DNA from: CAZTXD01 sp964617995
Lineage (GTDB): Bacteria; Actinomycetota; Acidimicrobiia; Spongiisociales; ZC4RG35
Assembly: GCA_964617995.1 (NCBI GenBank)
Contig: CAZTXD010000002.1
Location: forward strand, 8,158 to 72,157
Length of the DNA: 64,000 nt
Direction of reading: 5' to 3'
Shown: positions 53,164 through 61,988 of the stretch, piece by piece
Layout: each line of letters starts with the position of its first letter
Position numbering within the stretch: position 1 is the first letter of the stretch
Made by a program: the position numbers and the translations under genes
The notes under the pieces: model-generated
The model's database searches: none
Told to the model about the DNA's origin: nothing
The model's input: only the letters and a program-made list of their open reading frames with translations

Positions 53164-53936
53164 CGGTCTTCGGTGAAGCGGTAGAAGACCGTGGCGGCGG
53201 CGAATGCGGCGATCAGCCAGCCGGCTCCGATCAGCAGCTGTCGGCCGTAGCCGGTGACGTCGTCCCCGGTGAGGGTGATCCCGCGGATGATCTCGATGAG
53301 GGCGGTGTGGGGCACGGCGTAGAGGACGATGTCGGGGAGGGCTCCGGGGAGCGCCACTATGGGGAAGAGGACACCGGAGAATCCGAACATGAGGAACGTG
53401 ACGGCGGCGCCGACGTTGCTGGCCGTCTGCGGGTTGGGGGTGAGCCCGGCGATGGCGTATCCCAGCGCGATCGAGGTAATGGCCACCACCGAAATCAGGG
53501 GGATGAGCCACAAGAGGTTCCAGGTCATCGCGATGTTCCCGCCGACCAGCCGGCCGATGGCCAGCACCAGCAGCGAAGCACCAACGCCCAGGGCCACATA
53601 AGTGGCGGACTGGACGGCAATGAACCGGAGAGGGCGCAGAGGTGTCGTGGCCAGCCGTTTGAGGATGCCGCGGGCTTTGAAGCTGGAGCCGATCGCCACG
53701 GTGATGTCCTGTATCTGGTAGACCATCAGGAAGACGGCGAAGCCGGGGAGGACGAAGTCGAAGAATTCGATGGTTTGGTCGCCGATGCCGAAGTCGAGGT
53801 CCTCGATGAGCCCGAAGAAGGCGATATACAACGACGAGGTGATGATGGCGAAGATGACCCCGCGGGAGCGGAGCATCATCTTCCAGCTCGCACTGAACAG
53901 GGGCAGGGTCGGCGTGGTAGTCATCGCGACTCTCAT
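53160..53936 (-). CDS. ABC-2 type permease, second subunit
   Basis: 258 residues with six membrane helices. SLYIAFFGLIEDLDFGIGDQTIEFFDFVLPGFAVFLMVYQIQDIT, then the inter-helix motif GSSFKARGILKRLATTPLRPLRF and FGFSGVLFPIVALPGALPDI are typical of ABC-2 permeases. ATG at 53936 overlaps the stop of the preceding permease (ATGA); an in-frame ATG at 53924 is possible. It forms an exporter with the other permease and the ATPase. Probable drug or lipid export. Confidence 0.9.
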   Translation of the reverse strand: MRVAMTTTPTLPLFSASWKMMLRSRGVIFAIITSSLYIAFFGLIEDLDFGIGDQTIEFFDFVLPGFAVFLMVYQIQDITVAIGSSFKARGILKRLATTPLRPLRFIAVQSATYVALGVGASLLVLAIGRLVGGNIAMTWNLLWLIPLISVVAITSIALGYAIAGLTPNPQTASNVGAAVTFLMFGFSGVLFPIVALPGALPDIVLYAVPHTALIEIIRGITLTGDDVTGYGRQLLIGAGWLIAAFAAATVFYRFTEDR

Positions 53937-54694
53937 TTGACGAATCGGTAGACGCGTGTGGCCGTCACCATGAGGACCACGATCCAGATGACCGCAATGG
54001 CGAGCTCCGGTCCGAAGTCGGTCAGCGGTCGACCGTCGAGGAGGACTCCGCGCACGGTGGTGATGAGGCCGGTGTAGGGGATGAACTGAGCGATTTGTTC
54101 CAGCCAGTCGGGGAAGGCGGCGAGGGGAAACAAGGCACCGGTGAACAGGTAGAGCGGCCAATTGACTGCGGTGTCCATGGCGTTGGCATTCTGGGGGGTC
54201 TTGGTGATGCCGGCGACGGTGAACGCCACGCCGAGCCCGGTGAAAGTGACCATCACCATCACTGGAAGCACCTCCCACAGCTCTCCGCCCAGCTTGATGC
54301 TGGCGCCGAGGGCGTTTCCCACCGCCAGGAAACCGACGAGGGTGATCATCCCCAGGAGGGCACGTGGGATCACTTCCCCGACGATGAGCTGACCGGGGGT
54401 GATCGGAGTTACCGATATCCGCTTGAGCACACCGCCCGCCTTCCATGTGGAGATGGTGGCCAGGAAGGCGTGCCCGTTGCCCAGCGCCACTCCGAGCACT
54501 CCCAAGCCGGTGACCCAGAAGTCCATGATCGAGACTCCCTCCTGGCCGAACTCGAACTGGAGCTCGGAGAAGAGCCACAGCATGGCGAGTAGAACGCCGG
54601 GGAAGAGAAGCATGGTTGCCCACAGCTCGCTGGAGCGGACGACCTGTCGGGAGCTGGCCGACGCCAGACGAAGGGTGCCGACGAGGGCGGTCAT
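53933..54694 (-). CDS. ABC-2 type permease, first subunit
   Basis: 253 residues, six membrane helices. FQFGQEG-like external loop (LQFEFGQEGVSIMDFWVTGLGVLG), the inter-helix motif ISTWKAGGVLKRISVTPITPGQL and FTGALFPLAAFPDWLEQIAQFIPYT are family marks. It is related to the next permease, so the exporter probably has a heterodimeric membrane part. ATG overlaps the ATPase stop (ATGA). Confidence 0.9.
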   Translation of the reverse strand: MTALVGTLRLASASSRQVVRSSELWATMLLFPGVLLAMLWLFSELQFEFGQEGVSIMDFWVTGLGVLGVALGNGHAFLATISTWKAGGVLKRISVTPITPGQLIVGEVIPRALLGMITLVGFLAVGNALGASIKLGGELWEVLPVMVMVTFTGLGVAFTVAGITKTPQNANAMDTAVNWPLYLFTGALFPLAAFPDWLEQIAQFIPYTGLITTVRGVLLDGRPLTDFGPELAIAVIWIVVLMVTATRVYRFVK

Positions 54695-55656
54695 TCCCGG
54701 AGCTCCCGCCCGGTGAGACTCAGAAACACGTCCTCGAGGGTGCCGGGCACCACCTCCAGACCCCGCAGCTCGATACCACGGCCCTCCGACCAGTTGAGCA
54801 GGGAGGTGACCGCCGCTCTCGGATCGGTGACCTCCATCTTGTAGGTCGGAGGGGTCAGCGTCCCGTCACCGCTGCTGGAGACCGAGGCGACGCCAGACAG
54901 ATGCGTCAACTCGGTGTTGTCGATGGGCGAGGAGGCGGCGAACTCTATGTGTCCCACCCCGTCGAGTCGGGCGATCAGGTTGCGCGGGGTGTCGATCGCC
55001 TTGATCTGACCGTGGTCGATGATGGCCACCCGGTCGGCCAGCAGCTCGGCCTCCTCCATGTAATGGGTGGTGAGAACGATCGTCTTGCCCTCAGAGTGGT
55101 TGAGCCGGCGCAGCAGCTCCCACAGGCTGTGACGCATCTGCGGGTCGAGACCGGTGGTGGGCTCATCCAGGAAGAGGACATCGGGGTCGTTGACCAGGGC
55201 CGCCGCCACCGAGAAGCGTCGCTGCTGGCCTCCCGACAGCTGGCGGACATAGGCCTTCCCCTTTTCCTGTAGCCCGACGATGTCGAGCAGCTCGTCCGGT
55301 GGGCGTCGCTTCGGATAGAACGACCCGAACAGCTCGAGGATCTCGGTGATTGTCAGGAGGCTGAAATAGGAGGCGGCCTGGAGCTGCACTCCGATCATCC
55401 GCTTCACCTGATCGAGATCCTTCCGCGGGTCGACACCGAGCACATGGACCCGCCCCGAGTTGGGCTTGCGGATGCCTTCGATGATCTCCAGCGTGGTGGT
55501 CTTACCCGCCCCGTTCGGGCCGAGGAACCCGAAGAACTCGCCGCGAGCCACCTCGAAGCTGATCCCATCCAGCGCCCTGAGGCTGCCGCCGCCCGGGCTG
55601 GGGTAGACCTTGACCAGGTCCCGCACCTCCACGGCAGGTGGTGAGATGGATGACAT
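54691..55656 (-). CDS. ABC exporter ATPase
   Basis: 321 residues. Walker A GPNGAGKTT near residue 46-54, signature LSGGQQRR, Walker B VLFLDEPTTGLDP, H-loop TTHYMEEAE, and the CcmA/YbhF-like C-terminal extension ending PGTLEDVFLSLTGREL. It is the first gene of the operon ATPase-permease-permease-GNAT. It is divergent from the TetR gene at 55751, the probable regulator. Confidence 0.92.
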   Translation of the reverse strand: MSSISPPAVEVRDLVKVYPSPGGGSLRALDGISFEVARGEFFGFLGPNGAGKTTTLEIIEGIRKPNSGRVHVLGVDPRKDLDQVKRMIGVQLQAASYFSLLTITEILELFGSFYPKRRPPDELLDIVGLQEKGKAYVRQLSGGQQRRFSVAAALVNDPDVLFLDEPTTGLDPQMRHSLWELLRRLNHSEGKTIVLTTHYMEEAELLADRVAIIDHGQIKAIDTPRNLIARLDGVGHIEFAASSPIDNTELTHLSGVASVSSSGDGTLTPPTYKMEVTDPRAAVTSLLNWSEGRGIELRGLEVVPGTLEDVFLSLTGRELRE

Positions 55657-55674
55657 TACAAAATCCTCGTACGA

Positions 55675-55703
55675 TTGAGTCCTACACTGTAGACATGTAC
55701 CAT
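55675..55703 (+). promoter_or_regulatory. Predicted promoter of tetR-merB-like operon
   Basis: ttgagt (55675-55680), 17-base spacer, taccat (55698-55703), 47 bases before the TetR start. The palindrome at 55682 lies in the spacer. Confidence 0.4.
55682..55692. promoter_or_regulatory. Palindrome in divergent promoter region
   Basis: ctacactgtag, 5-base arms around one base, between the ABC operon and the TetR gene. A second palindrome tcgtacga is at 55667-55674. Either could be the TetR operator. Confidence 0.45.
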
Positions 55704-55750
55704 ACGTGCGGGCCGGCTAGGCTGTCAATCCCCACAATGGAGCGACTCAC

Positions 55751-56419
55751 ATGACCAGCAATACGTCCACCCGAGAGCGCCTCGACAGACGCCGAGTCCT
55801 CGAAGCCGCCCTCGAGGTGATCGACCGGGACGGTCTCGATGCGCTGACCATGCGGGCCCTGGCGGCGGACCTCAACGTCGATCCCATGACCGTCCACCAC
55901 CACGCCAAGGGCAAAGACAGCCTCCTGGACGGGGTCGCCGAGCTCCTCTGGGAAGAGATCGAGCATCCTGGGCGATCACGGGACCCCAAGGACGTGCTTC
56001 GCACGCTGGCTCACTCCACCAGAGCCCTGTTCCACCGTCACCCAGAAGCAGCGCCCCTTGTCCTCCGCTGCACCGAACTGTCCCGGTCCGAGCTGGAGCT
56101 GTGGCGGGTTTACCTAGACGCCCTCTCCGCTTCGGGTCTCGACCAGCCGGCCACGGTGCTGCGACCCGTGCTCACCTACGCCCTGGGCACCGGGTACGCA
56201 GAGGTGGCCATGCTGGGAGTCGCCTGCGAGCCGGATCGAAGTCGGAGATACACCGACCGGGAGGTGCTGGTCTACCTGGGGCAGGCCCTCCCTCCTGGGA
56301 CCCCACCCGAACTGGCGTCGGCTGCGGTGGAAATGGTCGCCGACTGCGATCCCGACCGCTGCTTCACGGATGGTCTCGAGCTGATGCTGGCCGGGCTGGC
56401 GACGAGAGGGGGCGGTTGA
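55751..56419 (+). CDS. TetR-family regulator (TetR_C type)
   Basis: 222 residues. Helix-turn-helix at about 12-58 (RRRVLEAALEVIDRDGLDALTMRALAADLNVDPMTVHHHAKGKDS). The long ligand-binding half ends GLELMLAGLATR, the TetR_C signature. It is divergent from the ABC exporter operon, with palindromes between them, and two bases upstream of the MerB-like gene. Likely represses both the exporter and its own operon in response to a toxic compound. Confidence 0.92.
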   Translation: MTSNTSTRERLDRRRVLEAALEVIDRDGLDALTMRALAADLNVDPMTVHHHAKGKDSLLDGVAELLWEEIEHPGRSRDPKDVLRTLAHSTRALFHRHPEAAPLVLRCTELSRSELELWRVYLDALSASGLDQPATVLRPVLTYALGTGYAEVAMLGVACEPDRSRRYTDREVLVYLGQALPPGTPPELASAAVEMVADCDPDRCFTDGLELMLAGLATRGGG

Positions 56420-56421
56420 AG

Positions 56422-57240
56422 ATGCCCCGGGCATCGCGTGACAGTGGTCGCTCGGAGGTTGACTGCTGCTGCGAGCCGTCCGTGGCGGAAGGCAGTCAAG
56501 ACAGCGTCGAGTTTGGTGATCATCGTCTCGACCCGATACAGCTGAGGGTGAGAGCGACTGCCTTCAAGCTCTTCCTCCATACGGGCCAACCGGCGCACGT
56601 GGGCTCGATAGCAGAAGCCGCCGGCGTCGACCTGGCCGCCACCATCGAGGTGCTGGGAGGGTTCACCAGAACCGGCAACGTCTCCATGACGGGGGAGCGG
56701 GTGGTGGGCATCGCCGGGTTGAGCGTCGAACCAACCAGGCATCGCATCGAACTCGAGCTCGGTAGACGGTGGACTTGGTGTGCCCTCGATGCGGTTGGGA
56801 TAGTCGGTGCCATCGGCGACGGTGTCATCCACTCCGAGACCACCGACGGCCACGTTCGGCTCGAGGTCATGGGCGGTGATGTCGAGTCGAACCATCTCGC
56901 CGTGCTGGTCCCAGACGGCGATGGCATGACCTCGTCTGTCGACCAGTGGTGTCCCCTGGCCAACTTCTTCCCCACGGCCGCAGCCGCCACCGCCTGGGCG
57001 GAAGCAAACGGGGTGAAGGGCCGAGCGATACCCGTTACGACCGTCGCTCCGCAGCTGATCGAACGGTGGCGAAGGGTCCTCGACCGCGAACGGCCTGAGG
57101 CTTCTTTGGATGGGAGCGAACCGTATCCGTTCGTGCAGAACCAAAGAAGCTGGGAACCGTTCCTCCACAACCAGAGAAGGCGTGGCGAAGCTGAGCGAGA
57201 TCGCTTCGGGGACCGAAGCGAGGATACGCGCCTCCCCTAA
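56422..57240 (+). CDS. MerB-like alkylmercury lyase with repeat-encoded C-terminus
   Basis: 272 residues. Core MerB features: WTWCALDAVGI with Cys120 and Asp123 (equivalent to catalytic Cys96/Asp99) and WCPLANFF with Cys177 (equivalent to Cys159). An N-terminal winged-helix-like part covers 38-85. Cys15-Cys17 (CCC) may bind metal. Residues 225-254 are encoded by the 89-base palindromic repeat at 57094, so the natural C-terminus is probably near 224. It starts two bases after the TetR stop. Organomercury cleavage is predicted, though no merA or merP is nearby; some such proteins have other substrates. Confidence 0.8.
   Translation: MPRASRDSGRSEVDCCCEPSVAEGSQDSVEFGDHRLDPIQLRVRATAFKLFLHTGQPAHVGSIAEAAGVDLAATIEVLGGFTRTGNVSMTGERVVGIAGLSVEPTRHRIELELGRRWTWCALDAVGIVGAIGDGVIHSETTDGHVRLEVMGGDVESNHLAVLVPDGDGMTSSVDQWCPLANFFPTAAAATAWAEANGVKGRAIPVTTVAPQLIERWRRVLDRERPEASLDGSEPYPFVQNQRSWEPFLHNQRRRGEAERDRFGDRSEDTRLP
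57094..57182. repeat. 89-base palindromic element, copy A (inside merB-like gene)
   Basis: About 91% identical (8 differences by eye) to the reverse complement of 63186-63274. Ends carry cttctttgg and a near-complement ccagagaag, and the interior forms a further imperfect stem. It lies in frame in the merB-like gene, encoding YPFVQNQRSWEPF. Confidence 0.8.
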
Positions 57241-57268
57241 CCTGGGCTCCTATCCCCACGAGGAGTGT

Positions 57269-58306
57269 GTGAGGAGACCGGTGCGATCCATCCTGGCTCC
57301 ATTGTTCACCACTGGACTCATCGTCGCCTCGTGTGTTCCAGGGCAGACGGCGGATCCGACGACCACCGCCCCCGCTGCGGAGACCACCACCGTTCCTGAT
57401 ACCAGCACGGTTCCCGGTAGGACCACCGTCACGGAGTTGCCGGTCCGAGGCCGGGCGGCCGAGCTGCCCCAACCGCGTACCGAGGTGGCCGGAGCGGTAT
57501 GGGAGGGCCGCATCGTGGTTGTGGGAGGCCTGGACGAAGGAGCGGCGGTCAGTGAGCGTACCGACATCTACGACCCTGACACCGACACCTGGACTGCCGG
57601 GCCGGACCTCCCCGTGGCGTTGCATCACACCGCAGTGGCGGCTCTCGGTGGCCGGGTCTATGTGGTCGGCGGCTATTCCATCGGTCCGGATGGCTGGATC
57701 CCGGAGGGCACGGTGTGGAGCCTTGGCCCTGATGACGAGAGCTGGCAGCGAGAGCCCGATCTGGGCACTTCTCGGGGGGCGCTGGCCGTGGCCTCCACCG
57801 GTGACCGCCTGGTAGCGGTGGGCGGAGTTGGGCCCGGTGGGCTCTTGACCTCCACTGAGATACTCGAGGCGGGTGAGCAAGCCTGGCGGCCGGGACCCGA
57901 TCTGTCGGAACCCCGCGAGCACCTGGCGGCGGCCGCGGTGGGCGACCACGTGTTTGCGATCGCAGGACGGACCGGTGGCTTCGACACGAACAAGTCCTCC
58001 GTCGAGGTGCTCGGCTCCGCAGGGTGGGATGAGGCGCCGGCGCTGAACTTCTCCCGAGGGGGTATCGGTGCAACCAGGGTGGGGGATGTTCCATGCGTAG
58101 CAGGCGGGGAGGAGCAGGCAGGGACAATCGCAACCATCGAGTGCCTCGTAGACGATTCCTGGCAGGTCGTCGACGAGTTGGAGGTGGCTCGTCACGGTTT
58201 GGTCGTGGTGGCACTCGGCGGGTTCCTTCACGTGATCGGGGGCGGCCCTGAGCCCGGCCTGACGGTGAGCGATGTTCATGAAGTGATCCCGGTCAGCGTG
58301 GAGTAG
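57269..58306 (+). CDS. Kelch-repeat lipoprotein
   Basis: 345 residues. Lipobox IVASC places the modified Cys near residue 21, then a Thr/Pro-rich linker (TADPTTTAPAAETTTVP). Five to six kelch blades follow, such as RIVVVGGLDEGAAVSERTDIYDP with DTWTAGPDLP, RVYVVGGYSIGPDG, RLVAVGGVGPGG, HVFAIAGRTGG and FLHVIGGGPEPG. GTG at 57269 follows gaggag; GTG at 57281 is equally possible. It is an exported surface beta-propeller. Ligand not known. Confidence 0.82.
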   Translation: MRRPVRSILAPLFTTGLIVASCVPGQTADPTTTAPAAETTTVPDTSTVPGRTTVTELPVRGRAAELPQPRTEVAGAVWEGRIVVVGGLDEGAAVSERTDIYDPDTDTWTAGPDLPVALHHTAVAALGGRVYVVGGYSIGPDGWIPEGTVWSLGPDDESWQREPDLGTSRGALAVASTGDRLVAVGGVGPGGLLTSTEILEAGEQAWRPGPDLSEPREHLAAAAVGDHVFAIAGRTGGFDTNKSSVEVLGSAGWDEAPALNFSRGGIGATRVGDVPCVAGGEEQAGTIATIECLVDDSWQVVDELEVARHGLVVVALGGFLHVIGGGPEPGLTVSDVHEVIPVSVE

Positions 58307-58501
58307 GTACGCCTTCGCTTCCGGCCCCAGACGGCGGTTCGGGGCCGATGCCGTCGGGCCGCCGCTCGTCTGGCGTGTCGGGTTCTTGTCGGCCTCCTTA
58401 CAGAGGGGTCGTGATGAGCATGGAGGTGCGGCGCCGAGTACCTCGTCCCCGCCAGCGTCACCGTCCGGGGTGATCAAGCCCGAGAGCTCGACGCGGGCTT
58501 G

Positions 58502-59344
58502 TCACTCCTTGCGGTGGTACAGATACATGGTGAGTGGCCCGAACACGGCCACGAGGGCGGCACTGATCATCAATACAGTGGCGATCGCCCCGCCAGCGGG
58601 TCTTCCGTGGAAGAGGCCACGCACGGCGGTGGTGAGGATCGTTATCGGGTTGACGTTGGCGAATGCCCGCAACCAGCCCGGCATTGTGTCCAGGGGCACG
58701 AACACGTTGCTGAGAAACGTGAGCGGAAACATGATCATGTTGCCGGCGGTGAACACCGCGTTCTCCGAGCGCATGATGATCCCCGCCACCGTCCAGATCC
58801 AGGACAGGCTGAACGAGAACACCAGGAGCAGTCCGAGTCCGGCGAGCACGCCGGTCCCTCCGGCGCCGGGACGGAATCCCAGCGCCATCCCGAGGCCGAG
58901 GATGACGGCGGTCGCTAGGGCGTAGCGCACCGCGTCGGCGAGCAACGGTCCGACCAGCGTCGCCGGCCGCCAGATCGGCAGCGATCGGAAGCGATCGTGG
59001 ATCCCCTTCGTGAGATCACGGTTGAGACTGTGACCGGTGTACATGCTGATCCACGTGACCTGCATGACCACGATGCCCGGAAGCACACTCTGCAGGTAGA
59101 GGCCGGTCGAGCCCGCCACCGCACCGCCGAAGAGGTAGGTGAACATGAGCAGCATCATCACAGGGAAGATCGTGACGTCCATGAGTTGCTCGGGAACGTG
59201 CTTGATCTTGAGCAACGCTCGCCAGGCGAAGGTGAAGGTAGTTGACACCGGCGAGGGACGCGGGGGGCGGGCACTCGGCGCCAGCGTCACCTCCAGGATC
59301 CGCTCGGCATCGCTCACGGAGACAGTGCCGGGAGCGGCGGTCAT
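58502..59344 (-). CDS. DrrB-type ABC-2 permease
   Basis: 280 residues. FAWRALLKIKHVPEQLMDVTIFPVMMLLMFTYLFGGAV, then SLNRDLTKGIHDRFRSLPIWRPATLVG and FLSNVFVPLDTMPGWLRAFANVNPIT follow the DrrB plan exactly, like the permease at 4921. ATG at 59344 overlaps the ATPase stop (ATGA). Six membrane helices. Drug or lipid export with the ATPase upstream. Confidence 0.92.
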   Translation of the reverse strand: MTAAPGTVSVSDAERILEVTLAPSARPPRPSPVSTTFTFAWRALLKIKHVPEQLMDVTIFPVMMLLMFTYLFGGAVAGSTGLYLQSVLPGIVVMQVTWISMYTGHSLNRDLTKGIHDRFRSLPIWRPATLVGPLLADAVRYALATAVILGLGMALGFRPGAGGTGVLAGLGLLLVFSFSLSWIWTVAGIIMRSENAVFTAGNMIMFPLTFLSNVFVPLDTMPGWLRAFANVNPITILTTAVRGLFHGRPAGGAIATVLMISAALVAVFGPLTMYLYHRKE

Positions 59345-60330
59345 GCGGCGTCCACCTCCTCCTTGTCGTCTTCGTCGTCGGTCTCGGCCGGGTGCCCGGT
59401 CAAGGCCAGGAACACCTCGTCGAGGCTCGGTAGGCCGAGGGAGTACTCGGTCGTCGCCACCCCTGCCTCGGTCAGCTGTGACAGGGCCGGGGCCACCCAT
59501 GTCGGATCCACTACCCGGGCCGAGAGGGCGACGGCGTCGGACTCCAGGTGGACGGGGACGTTCAACGCCTGACTCAACATGTCTGCGGCCTCAGCCCGTC
59601 GCTCGGGGTCACCAACCCGGACGTGGAGAACGCCGACACCAACCGACGCTTTGAGTTCCCCGGTGGTGCCTTCGGCGATCAGCCGACCCTGGTCTATCAC
59701 CGCCACCCGGTCAGCCAGCTTGTCGGCCTCGTCCAGGTACTGGGTGGTGAGCAGGACGGTCGTCCCCCCTGCTACCAGCGCTCGCACGATATCCCACACC
59801 TGGCCCCGGCTGCGCGGGTCCAGTCCGGTCGTCGGCTCGTCGAGGAACAGCAGCTCGGGAGTGACCACGATCGAAGCGGCGATGTCCAGTCTCCGTCGCA
59901 TCCCGCCCGAGTACTTCTTCACTTGACGGGAGGCCGCGTCTCCCAGGTCGAACGCCTCCAGAAGGGCACTCGAACGGGCCGTAGCCTCGGCCCGCGAGAA
60001 GCCGAGGAGACGCGCCACCAGGACGAGGTTCTCGAACCCGGTCAGGTCCTCGTCGACCGACGCGAACTGGCCGGTGAGGCTCACCCGGCCACGAACGGCG
60101 TCGGCGTCGGTCACGATGTTCAGGCCGAACACCCGGGCGTGGCCACCGTCGGGCACCAACAGTGTGGCGAGCATCCGCAGGGTGGTGGTCTTCCCAGCTC
60201 CGTTGGGCCCGAGGAAGCCGTACACACCCCCCGTGGGGACCGACAGGTCGACTCCGTCAACGGCCCGCACCTCGCCGAAGGTCTTGACGAGGCCGGTGGC
60301 TTCGACTGCCACCTCGCTCGTTATGGCCAC
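59341..60330 (-). CDS. DrrA-type ABC exporter ATPase
   Basis: 329 residues from a GTG start at 60330 with gaggag six bases upstream; an ATG at 60363 would add 11 residues but lacks such a site. Walker A GPNGAGKTT near 41-49, signature YSGGMRRR, Walker B LLFLDEPTTGLDP, TTQYLDEAD instead of the usual H-loop, and the DrrA C-terminus SLDEVFLALTGHPAE. The acidic tail (ETDDEDDKEEVD) is unusual. It is a paralogue of the ATPase at 3941. Confidence 0.92.
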   Translation of the reverse strand: MAITSEVAVEATGLVKTFGEVRAVDGVDLSVPTGGVYGFLGPNGAGKTTTLRMLATLLVPDGGHARVFGLNIVTDADAVRGRVSLTGQFASVDEDLTGFENLVLVARLLGFSRAEATARSSALLEAFDLGDAASRQVKKYSGGMRRRLDIAASIVVTPELLFLDEPTTGLDPRSRGQVWDIVRALVAGGTTVLLTTQYLDEADKLADRVAVIDQGRLIAEGTTGELKASVGVGVLHVRVGDPERRAEAADMLSQALNVPVHLESDAVALSARVVDPTWVAPALSQLTEAGVATTEYSLGLPSLDEVFLALTGHPAETDDEDDKEEVDAA

Positions 60331-60381
60331 GATCGTCTCCTCTCTCGTTTCAGCTCTCGGCATCAGCGTAGAACTTCAAGT

Positions 60382-60399
60382 CGGCTTTAAATCAAGCCG
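60382..60399. promoter_or_regulatory. Inverted repeat before DrrA gene
   Basis: cggctt-taaatc-aagccg, perfect 6-base arms, 51 bases before the GTG start. Candidate operator. Confidence 0.4.
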
Positions 60400-60814
60400 G
60401 CGGCTGCCGATCGGCGGAATTGATACCACGCCGTGGTCGGACACCCGGACGATTTTCGGAGGTCGAATCCCGCCACCGCGGCAGGGAAATCGTACCGGCA
60501 GCGAAGACTGAGACCTCGATCTCACCCCGCGGAGCGGTGGGGGATCGGTGTACCCGTGGGTCGCTGCGACGGGACAACCCTTGGGGCGGGACGGGCCTTT
60601 TTGTTCCCGAGCGCGCGGACAGCGGCTGGTGACGCTGACCGGAGTCGGTGGACCGGGTGAGACCAGCCAGCCGTTCCCGATGTGTTCGGTACCGGGAATC
60701 CGCGGCGGGCCGCCACGCCTCAGAACAATCCGAGGCCGTGGGCACCTCGATTTGGAAAGAGTGGCCGGCATGGTAGGTCGCCTGTTCGGGCGGCCAACCG
60801 TGCTGGTGTGGCTG
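60400..60814. other. Intergenic stretch
   Basis: No gene recognised on either strand, apart from short unconvincing frames. Confidence 0.35.
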
Positions 60815-61123
60815 TCAGGAAGCGAGCTCGCGAATTCGAATCGCTTGGAATCGCAGCACCCTGGTTATGGTGGCCAGCCCAAAGGTGATGGCCACCAGGT
60901 AGACGGCGACGCCGATGCGTCGCACTGCTTCGAGGTTGATGGCCGCGGTTTCAGCCCTCTGGAGGCCGAGGGAGCCGGATGACACCTGCCCGGCGATCAC
61001 TAGATGGACGACCGACGCGATCAGCAGAGTCATCATTGCCATCGCATCCCGAGGATGAACACCTGGGCCGTGACCGGCATCCTCCGGGTCACCCAGCAGC
61101 GCTCGAGGGCTGGTCGAGTTCAC
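60815..61123 (-). CDS. Small two-helix membrane protein
   Basis: 102 residues from a GTG start. Two membrane helices, AMMTLLIASVVHLVIAGQVS and IGVAVYLVAITFGLATITRVLRF, are joined by a polar helix (LQRAETAAINLEAVRR) and followed by a basic end. The regular hydrophobic pattern supports a real protein, but the first 27 residues are of low quality and the ribosome site is weak, so it may be the end of a larger decayed gene. Family not recognised. Same strand as the ferritin gene, 21 bases downstream of it. Confidence 0.5.
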   Translation of the reverse strand: MNSTSPRALLGDPEDAGHGPGVHPRDAMAMMTLLIASVVHLVIAGQVSSGSLGLQRAETAAINLEAVRRIGVAVYLVAITFGLATITRVLRFQAIRIRELAS

Positions 61124-61144
61124 GACTCATGTGACTCTTCAGCC

Positions 61145-61645
61145 TCAGGAGGGTGTCTTTCTTTGCCCCAACTCGTGGTCCAAGATGAGAAGGGCGCTGG
61201 AGTCGTCGCCCGCGAGCTGGAGGCGGTCGAGGATGGATTCGACCATCGCCTCCTCCTCGTTCTGTTCGGCAATGAAAGCCTGGAGGAAGGGAAAGGCAGC
61301 CAGATCTCCTAGATCGGTGGCGAGCCGGTACAGGTCATGGATCGCCAGGGTCACTGCCTGCTCTTGTTCCAGGGCAGTGGCGAAGACGTGTTCCGGTCCT
61401 GTGAAATCGCCCGCGGGAGCGGAGATGTCCTCGATCCGCACGCTGTTGCCGCGATCGAGGACGAAATCGAGGAAACGGAGAGCGTGATCGCGTTCCTCCT
61501 CCGCCTGGTTTCGCATCCACCTGCTCATCCCGGTCAGGTTGCGTTCCGCGAAGTAGGCGGACATCTGGAGGTAGGCCATCGATGACGCGAGTTCCATCGA
61601 GACATGACCGTTGAACGCCGTCTCCAGGTCTTTTTGCATCTTCAC
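61145..61645 (-). CDS. ftn: Ferritin
   Basis: 166 residues of the non-haem ferritin four-helix bundle. The ferroxidase centre is visible: Glu18 region (VSMELASSMAYLQM), Glu/His in NQAEEERDHALRF, Glu in ALEQEQAVT, and Gln/Glu in AFIAEQNEEEAM. Length and the absence of a haem-binding Met fit Ftn/BfrB rather than bacterioferritin. It stores iron and oxidises Fe2+. It stands at the head of the small membrane gene. Upstream sequence shows no clear iron box. Confidence 0.93.
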   Translation of the reverse strand: MKMQKDLETAFNGHVSMELASSMAYLQMSAYFAERNLTGMSRWMRNQAEEERDHALRFLDFVLDRGNSVRIEDISAPAGDFTGPEHVFATALEQEQAVTLAIHDLYRLATDLGDLAAFPFLQAFIAEQNEEEAMVESILDRLQLAGDDSSALLILDHELGQRKTPS

Positions 61646-61988
61646 GGTGACTTACCTCTGTCGCGGGACCGCTCTCGATGTTACCGAGCCGAGCAGGAGT
61701 CCACCCGGGTGGGGGCTTGAACGTATCGTCAGGAGTCCTACCTCGTCTACTGCATCGAACCTCGTCAGGAACCCAGTCGCGGACATCCGTGTTTGCGGTG
61801 TATCCCCTCAGCCTCTTGATCGTCTTCTCACCGACAAGAGCGACCAATGAAAGGACCAACGCCCTCAGGCGTCGTTCGAGGTGTTTCCCGCCCTGAGGTG
61901 TAGAAGTCGGGGCCGGACCCGAGTCTTCGCCCTCGAGCCGTTGTGTGACCGCCTCGTCCGGTTCATCGGGCCGAGGCACCGGACGACG
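61646..61988. other. Intergenic stretch between VOC and ferritin genes
   Basis: No gene recognised. Contains the ferritin promoter region, not resolved. Confidence 0.35.

Noticed and set aside
57035..58477. 480-codon reverse-strand frame over the kelch lipoprotein gene
   Set aside because: Antisense shadow; the forward frame has a lipobox and kelch blades.
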